From: Bacillota bacterium
GTDB taxonomy: Bacteria > Bacillota > Clostridia > Lachnospirales > Anaerotignaceae
Assembly (NCBI GenBank): GCA_019422105.1
Contig: JAHZDZ010000002.1
Coordinates: 186,001 to 250,000 of the forward strand
DNA length: 64,000 nt
Direction of reading: 5' to 3'
In this document: positions 59,334-64,000 of the stretch, one piece after another
Layout: every line of letters begins with the position of its first letter
Position numbering within the stretch: the first letter of the stretch is position 1
Notes under the pieces: model-generated
Databases searched by the model: none
What the model was told of the DNA's origin: nothing
What the model saw: only the letters and a program-made list of their open reading frames with translations
Position numbers and translations under genes: made by a program

Positions 59334-60803
59334 ATGAAGGGTAAAAAATGGTTGTTTCGGTTTTCGGTTATCATAAGCATTGCGGCAATGCTGTTTACAG
59401 GGTGTACCAGTAAAAAAGGAGAGTTCGGATTAAGCAGTGATGATCCGGTTTACATTAAAATATGGAATTATTATAATGGATCCATGCAGGTTGCCTTTGA
59501 CACCGTCGTGGCGGAATTTAACAATACCGTGGGGAAGGAAAAGGGCATTATTGTGGAGGCCTACAGTCAGGGAAGCATACCGCAGCTGGAAACGAAAATA
59601 TTTGATGCGGCAAACCAGAGGGTAGGCGCGGAGGAGCTTCCGGACATGTTCGCTATATATGCGGACGCGGGCTTTAGGCTGTATAATCTGGATATATTGG
59701 CTGATTTGGATAAATATATTACCGAGGAGGAGAAAGCGGAATATGTGGACTCCTATATCGAAGAGGGATATCTTGGCAAGGATAAGAAATTTATGATTTT
59801 CCCGATTTCAAAATCATCAGAAATACTGGCGCTGAATAAAACAGACTGGGATAAATTTGCCCAGGCAACAGGAGCGTCCCTTGACAGCCTGAAAACCATG
59901 GAGGGGATTGTTGCGGTTTCAGAGGATTATTATAATTGGACAGATTCCCTGACGCCTGAGGCAAATGATGGAAAGGCATTTTTTGGAAGAGACTCTCTGG
60001 CAAATTATATAATCGTCGGCTCAAAGCAGCTTGGAGAGGAAATATTTCAGGAGAATGAGGAGGGGTCGGTTACATTAAATCTGGATAAGGACACCATGCG
60101 CCGCCTGTGGGATAACTATTATATTCCCTATATCAAGGGATATTTTACTTCCTATAATAACTTTGCCGGTGATGATATGAAAATCGGAGAGGTTATAAGT
60201 TATGTCGGATCTACCTCCGGCCTTGTCTATTTTCCCCAGAGTATTACGGTTGACGATGTTAATACATATGATATAGAATCCCTGTTTTTAAACGTCCCTA
60301 TGTTTGAGGGCGCAGAAAATTATGTTGTTCAGCAGGGCGCGGGCTTGGCGGTAAAAAAATCGGATGAGAAGCATGAGTATGCGGCAATGGTATTTCTCAG
60401 ATATTTTACCGATATACAAAAAAATATTGAATTCTCTGTAAGCAGCGGTTATCTGCCGGTTAAAAAAGCGGCAAACAATTATGAGCTGATAGAGGAATCC
60501 CTTGATAAAACAGATGATGAATTTAAAAAAGATGTATTGAAAAGATCTTTTCAGATAACTCTGGAGCAAAATGAAGAAAGTACTCTTTATGCACCGCCGG
60601 CGTTTGACAATACAAATGAGGCCAGAACATATATTGAGACTAATTTTAAAAACAAAGCCATAGAGGACAGGAAAAAGGTGGCGGCGCTTCTGGAATCGGG
60701 ACAGAGTCTGGATGAGGCGGTAAAGGATTTTACAAGCGATGAGAATTTTGACAACTGGTTTGAGACATTCAGCAGGGAATTGACAGATATTTTTAATAAA
60801 TAA
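59334..60803 (+). CDS. Orphan extracellular solute-binding lipoprotein (family 1)
   Basis: This 489-residue lipoprotein has signal and lipobox AAMLFTGC (cysteine about 24). A family 1 (sugar-type) binding fold follows: IKIWNYYNGSMQVAFDTVVAEF, ELPDMFAIYADAGFRLYNL, FPISKSSEILALNKT and GAGLAVKKSDEKHEYAAMVFL. No ABC permease or ATPase gene is adjacent. Instead a membrane GGDEF-EAL receptor begins 27 bases downstream. I infer that it binds a sugar or similar ligand and presents it to that receptor. A CAGGAGGAGAAG site precedes the start. Confidence 0.9.
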   Translation: MKGKKWLFRFSVIISIAAMLFTGCTSKKGEFGLSSDDPVYIKIWNYYNGSMQVAFDTVVAEFNNTVGKEKGIIVEAYSQGSIPQLETKIFDAANQRVGAEELPDMFAIYADAGFRLYNLDILADLDKYITEEEKAEYVDSYIEEGYLGKDKKFMIFPISKSSEILALNKTDWDKFAQATGASLDSLKTMEGIVAVSEDYYNWTDSLTPEANDGKAFFGRDSLANYIIVGSKQLGEEIFQENEEGSVTLNLDKDTMRRLWDNYYIPYIKGYFTSYNNFAGDDMKIGEVISYVGSTSGLVYFPQSITVDDVNTYDIESLFLNVPMFEGAENYVVQQGAGLAVKKSDEKHEYAAMVFLRYFTDIQKNIEFSVSSGYLPVKKAANNYELIEESLDKTDDEFKKDVLKRSFQITLEQNEESTLYAPPAFDNTNEARTYIETNFKNKAIEDRKKVAALLESGQSLDEAVKDFTSDENFDNWFETFSRELTDIFNK

Positions 60804-60830
60804 TGAATGGCAGGTCAGGAGGTGCAATAA

Positions 60831-63806
60831 TTGAACAGGAATAGAAAAAGCGTTTCCATACTTAAAAAATTATTGCTCCCTATGGTTATAGTCATTTTGG
60901 TGCAGACTGTAATTTTTACTGTGACAATACTGTCAGGCGGAACACTGGAAAAGGCAAAAACCACTTCTTTGGATATATTCCATGACAAGGTGGCCAACAG
61001 GACTACCTATGTTCAAAATGAGATGGTGCAGAGATGGTCAAATTTTGATGACAGTGTCACAGAAATCAGCAAAACTGTATCTGCCGTTTTAAAGGACAAC
61101 AAAACCGATTCCAGCGCTATACAGACGGATTTGGCACTATCCAATCAGATTTTGGAGGAGATTTCGGAGGATTTGATTTACTGCCTCAGAAAAAACTCCG
61201 TGACAGGCGCCTTTATTGTTTTAAACAGCAAAACAGACGCCAGTGACAGCAGCATTAAAAGTGGAATTTATATCAGGGATTTAAACCCGCTTTCCAATCC
61301 AAATGACAATTCGGACATTCTTTTGGAAATCGGCTCCTCTAAAATAGCAAAAAAACTGGGGATAGCCCTTGATACCAGATGGAGCCCTAATTTCGACTTT
61401 ACGGAAAACATACAGAGGGATTCTTTTTTCAGAGAGCCCTTTCAGGCAGCGGTTGAATATCCCTATACGGATTACAGCGACTTAGGTTATTGGAGTACAC
61501 CTTTCCGCCTGGTAAAGGATGGTTTGGAGGTTATTACCTATTCTGTTCCCCTGATGGATGAGGACAATCAGGTTTACGGTGTATTAGGTGTGGAGGTGAC
61601 ACTGGACTATTTCAGAAAGATGATACCCAGTGATGAGCTTGCAGAGGATCAAAACGGCGCATATGTGATTTGTATCAGGAAAGACGGAGAAGAGGGCTAC
61701 CGAATGGTTCTTTATGACGGCGGCGTATTTCAAAAGCTCTTTGGGGGCTCTGATACCATACAGGTTTCTGAAAAACCGAATTATAAAAATATATATTCTG
61801 TCAGCAATGAGGCGGTTCACGACGAGGCTCTTGCCGCTATACAACCTGTGAGTTTGTATAATACCAATACGCCTTTTGAAAAGATAAACTGGTATGTCAT
61901 AGGCTTGGAGGAGGAAAATATTCTTTTAAGCTTTTCCAATACGCTTCAGCTGAAGCTGTTTATCAGTATTGTCCTTATGATTTTAATCGGCTTGATGGGT
62001 ATTATTATCGCCAGCACGCTTTTTACAAGGCCTATTAAGGAGTTGGCTCTCAGGGTGAGAGGAAGCGGCACCGACAATAAGGTCAAGCTGGATACCATTA
62101 ATATCAGAGAAATTGACGATTTGACCAGTGCAATTGAGGTGCTGAGCAATGCGGTTGTGGATACGGCGTCAAAGATGTCTCAGATTATGGATATGGTAGA
62201 TTTGCCCATAGGTGCATTTGAATACTACTTTGACTCCAATAAGGTGTTCTGTACAGATAAGCTCTTTGAGATTCTTAATGTTGACAGACCATCCCGCGAT
62301 TCCATCTATATTGATAAGAAGATTATAGATAATATCAGACAGGGCGCAAACCACAGCAAAAGGGAGCAGGATGAGTACACCGTTGAAATTGGTGGAAGCG
62401 GAGAACAGCCGAAGTGGATAAAAATTAAGGAGACGAGGGACGACAAAAAAATATTCGGGGTTATTATGGATGTCACAAAAGATACGTTGGAAAAGCAGAA
62501 CCTCGAGAGAGAAAGAGATTATGATATTTTAACTGATATTTACAACCGGCGCGCTTTCTATGACAGAATGCAGGCTCTCTTTGAGCACAGAGAAAAGCTG
62601 AAAACCTCGGCCCTTATCATGTGGGATTTGGATAATCTGAAATACATTAACGATACCTATGGTCATGATTATGGGGATGAGTATATCAGGCAGACAGCTG
62701 ATGTATTAAAATGCTTCAACAGACATCGGGCACTGGTTGCCAGAATGAGCGGCGATGAGTTCTTTGTATTTGTATATGGCTATGACAGCAAGGAGGAAAT
62801 CAGAAATATTATTGCGGAAATACGGGAATTAATGCATAAAAGCATATTGGATTTGGCGGGAACCAGCCAGTTTAAAATCAGGGCTTCCGCCGGAATTGCA
62901 TGGTATCCCGATGATGCAGAGGAGTTTGAGATGCTCATTAAATATGCTGATTTTGCCATGTACAAAGTAAAGCATACGACAAAGGGCGAGGTAAATGAGT
63001 TTAAGATTGCGGACTATGAAAAGGATTCTTTCCTTTTGGACAGCAAGGAAGAACTTGACCGCCTGATAGATGAGGAGCTTGTTAACTATGTATTCCAGCC
63101 TATTGTGAGTGCAAAGGATGCCTCCGTATATGCCTATGAAGCGTTGATGAGGCCCATAACAAAGGGACTGAAGACGCCGCTGGACGTTATAAAAATAGCG
63201 AAATCCCAGTCTAAACTGGGCCAGATAGAGAGACTGACATGGTTCAACTGTATGAGAACCTATCGGGAAAACATTGATAAATTCAGCGGTACGAAGCTTT
63301 TTGTCAATTCTATTGCAAATGCGTGCCTGAATAACAGTGATATAAAGCTTTTTGAACGGCTGTATGAGCCATATCTGGACAGAATTGTAATGGAGCTGAC
63401 GGAGGGCGAAAAAATAAATGATGAGCTTATGGAGGTAAAGGAAAGCTATATCAAAAAATGGGGCGCCCAAATTGCTATTGACGATTTTGGATCGGGCTAT
63501 AACAGTGAGAGCGTACTGCTTTTTACCCCTGCTGATTATGTCAAGATAGACATCAGCATTGTCAGGGATATTGATACGGATAAAGAAAAGCAGGCTATGA
63601 TGCAAAGTCTGGCGGGATACCTGAAATCCCGCGACATAAAGATTATAGCTGAGGGCGTTGAGACCCGTCAGGAGATGGAGATGCTGGTACAGTTGGGCGT
63701 TGACTATATGCAGGGATTTTATTTTGGCAAGGGAACACTTTCGCCCAGAGCAATAGACGGGGATGTAGTGGAAGCCGTAATCCGCTGCCAAAGGAACAAT
63801 GAATAA
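60831..63806 (+). CDS. dCache-HAMP-PAS-GGDEF-EAL c-di-GMP receptor protein
   Basis: This 991-residue membrane protein has a first membrane helix at about 12-35 and an extracellular dCache-like sensor (about 40-370). The second helix is at about 375-400 (ISIVLMILIGLMGIIIAS), followed by a HAMP-like linker and PAS (about 455-565). GGDEF (about 570-725) carries RMSGDEFFVF. EAL (about 745-985) has YEALMRP, FVNSIAN, MELTEGE, IDDFGSGYNS and EGVETR. Both catalytic halves look usable. The start is TTG after AGGAGGTGCAATAA. It is paired with the upstream binding lipoprotein, which probably docks on the dCache domain. Confidence 0.92.
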   Translation: MNRNRKSVSILKKLLLPMVIVILVQTVIFTVTILSGGTLEKAKTTSLDIFHDKVANRTTYVQNEMVQRWSNFDDSVTEISKTVSAVLKDNKTDSSAIQTDLALSNQILEEISEDLIYCLRKNSVTGAFIVLNSKTDASDSSIKSGIYIRDLNPLSNPNDNSDILLEIGSSKIAKKLGIALDTRWSPNFDFTENIQRDSFFREPFQAAVEYPYTDYSDLGYWSTPFRLVKDGLEVITYSVPLMDEDNQVYGVLGVEVTLDYFRKMIPSDELAEDQNGAYVICIRKDGEEGYRMVLYDGGVFQKLFGGSDTIQVSEKPNYKNIYSVSNEAVHDEALAAIQPVSLYNTNTPFEKINWYVIGLEEENILLSFSNTLQLKLFISIVLMILIGLMGIIIASTLFTRPIKELALRVRGSGTDNKVKLDTINIREIDDLTSAIEVLSNAVVDTASKMSQIMDMVDLPIGAFEYYFDSNKVFCTDKLFEILNVDRPSRDSIYIDKKIIDNIRQGANHSKREQDEYTVEIGGSGEQPKWIKIKETRDDKKIFGVIMDVTKDTLEKQNLERERDYDILTDIYNRRAFYDRMQALFEHREKLKTSALIMWDLDNLKYINDTYGHDYGDEYIRQTADVLKCFNRHRALVARMSGDEFFVFVYGYDSKEEIRNIIAEIRELMHKSILDLAGTSQFKIRASAGIAWYPDDAEEFEMLIKYADFAMYKVKHTTKGEVNEFKIADYEKDSFLLDSKEELDRLIDEELVNYVFQPIVSAKDASVYAYEALMRPITKGLKTPLDVIKIAKSQSKLGQIERLTWFNCMRTYRENIDKFSGTKLFVNSIANACLNNSDIKLFERLYEPYLDRIVMELTEGEKINDELMEVKESYIKKWGAQIAIDDFGSGYNSESVLLFTPADYVKIDISIVRDIDTDKEKQAMMQSLAGYLKSRDIKIIAEGVETRQEMEMLVQLGVDYMQGFYFGKGTLSPRAIDGDVVEAVIRCQRNNE

Positions 63807-63827
63807 TAGCAGCAGCGTGGCTATTTT

Positions 63828-63857
63828 AACGGATTGAACACAGAGGTTCAATCCGTT
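63828..63857 (+). terminator. Hairpin after the c-di-GMP receptor gene
   Basis: Perfect 12-base arms AACGGATTGAAC and GTTCAATCCGTT have a 6-base loop. A weaker AATAGC/GCTATT stem with TTTT precedes it. The remaining bases to 64000 hold nothing recognised. Confidence 0.6.
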
Positions 63858-64000
63858 ACCCTAAATATAGTTGTACTACTTGTCTTGTCGTCTTTAATAG
63901 TGGCAGAATGAGTTTCCTGAATTGCATGAAAACAGTCCCACCCTGAGACAGGGTTAAGTCTGATGCCGTGGGTAATCTTGCGGAATGATAGAGGTCCATT

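Noticed and set aside
49539..60830. c-di-GMP riboswitches near the GGDEF/EAL genes
   Set aside because: The leaders of the four genes were read and no GEMM-I or type II core pattern was recognised. This was by eye only.

Overview
The window looks like a chromosome segment of a low-to-mid GC, spore-forming, amino-acid-fermenting Clostridia, probably a Lachnospirales-type gut anaerobe. This rests on clostridial families (DUF4364, DUF4179 with its ECF sigma factor, high-cysteine small proteins, XRE-cupin regulators), strong AGGAGG ribosome sites, oxygen-sensitive Fe-S dehydratases, and a large set of amino-acid permeases, lyases and racemases. I found no rRNA, tRNA or CRISPR array.

Region 1 (1-7056) is a subtilase (S8 peptidase) gene on the minus strand that has been split. 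Its N-terminal half is at 6577-7056 and its next part runs off the left edge at 1-95. Between them lies a 6.5-kb element flanked by imperfect repeats sharing TACATGGG. It carries a large serine recombinase beside one end, a DUF4397 repeat protein, an isochorismatase-like hydrolase, an ECF sigma/DUF4179 pair and a tandem palindromic repeat. Joining the two ends in silico restores the subtilase frame with a normal HGTHVAG motif, as in the sigK-skin arrangement of sporulating Firmicutes.

Region 2 (7.2-14.3 kb) holds small cysteine-rich and hypothetical genes, a PrpE-like metallophosphatase, DUF4364, a TIGR01212 radical SAM protein and NADP-type glutamate dehydrogenase.

Region 3 (14.9-46.8 kb) is an amino-acid or hydroxy-acid catabolism island. 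Two paralogous loci (14.9-24.6 and 38.8-46.8 kb) each encode an XRE-cupin regulator, a complete TRAP transporter (DctP, DctQ, DctM), a two-subunit aconitase X (AcnX), a RidA-type imine deaminase, a single-chain Fe-S L-serine-dehydratase homologue and a DUF1904 tautomerase-like protein. One locus adjoins an EutH-type permease and the other an AlsT-type sodium:alanine symporter. Between them lie an XRE-cupin/PLP lyase/BrnQ/Asp-Glu racemase operon, dinB with LexA-like boxes, nth, a small HTH pair, and an ABC exporter with an AraC/GyrI pair. I infer that each locus imports a beta-hydroxy amino acid or similar polar acid, dehydrates it to an enamine/imine, and hydrolyses that to a keto acid and ammonia.

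Region 4 (47.5-63.8 kb) holds an exported SGNH hydrolase, four c-di-GMP (GGDEF/EAL) proteins, an orphan solute-binding lipoprotein immediately upstream of a dCache-type GGDEF-EAL receptor, an isoleucine 2-epimerase-like class III PLP enzyme and a GNAT acetyltransferase. Dispersed structured repeats occur at about 3.0-3.4, 14.65, 36.75, 47.1-47.4 and 54.0 kb.
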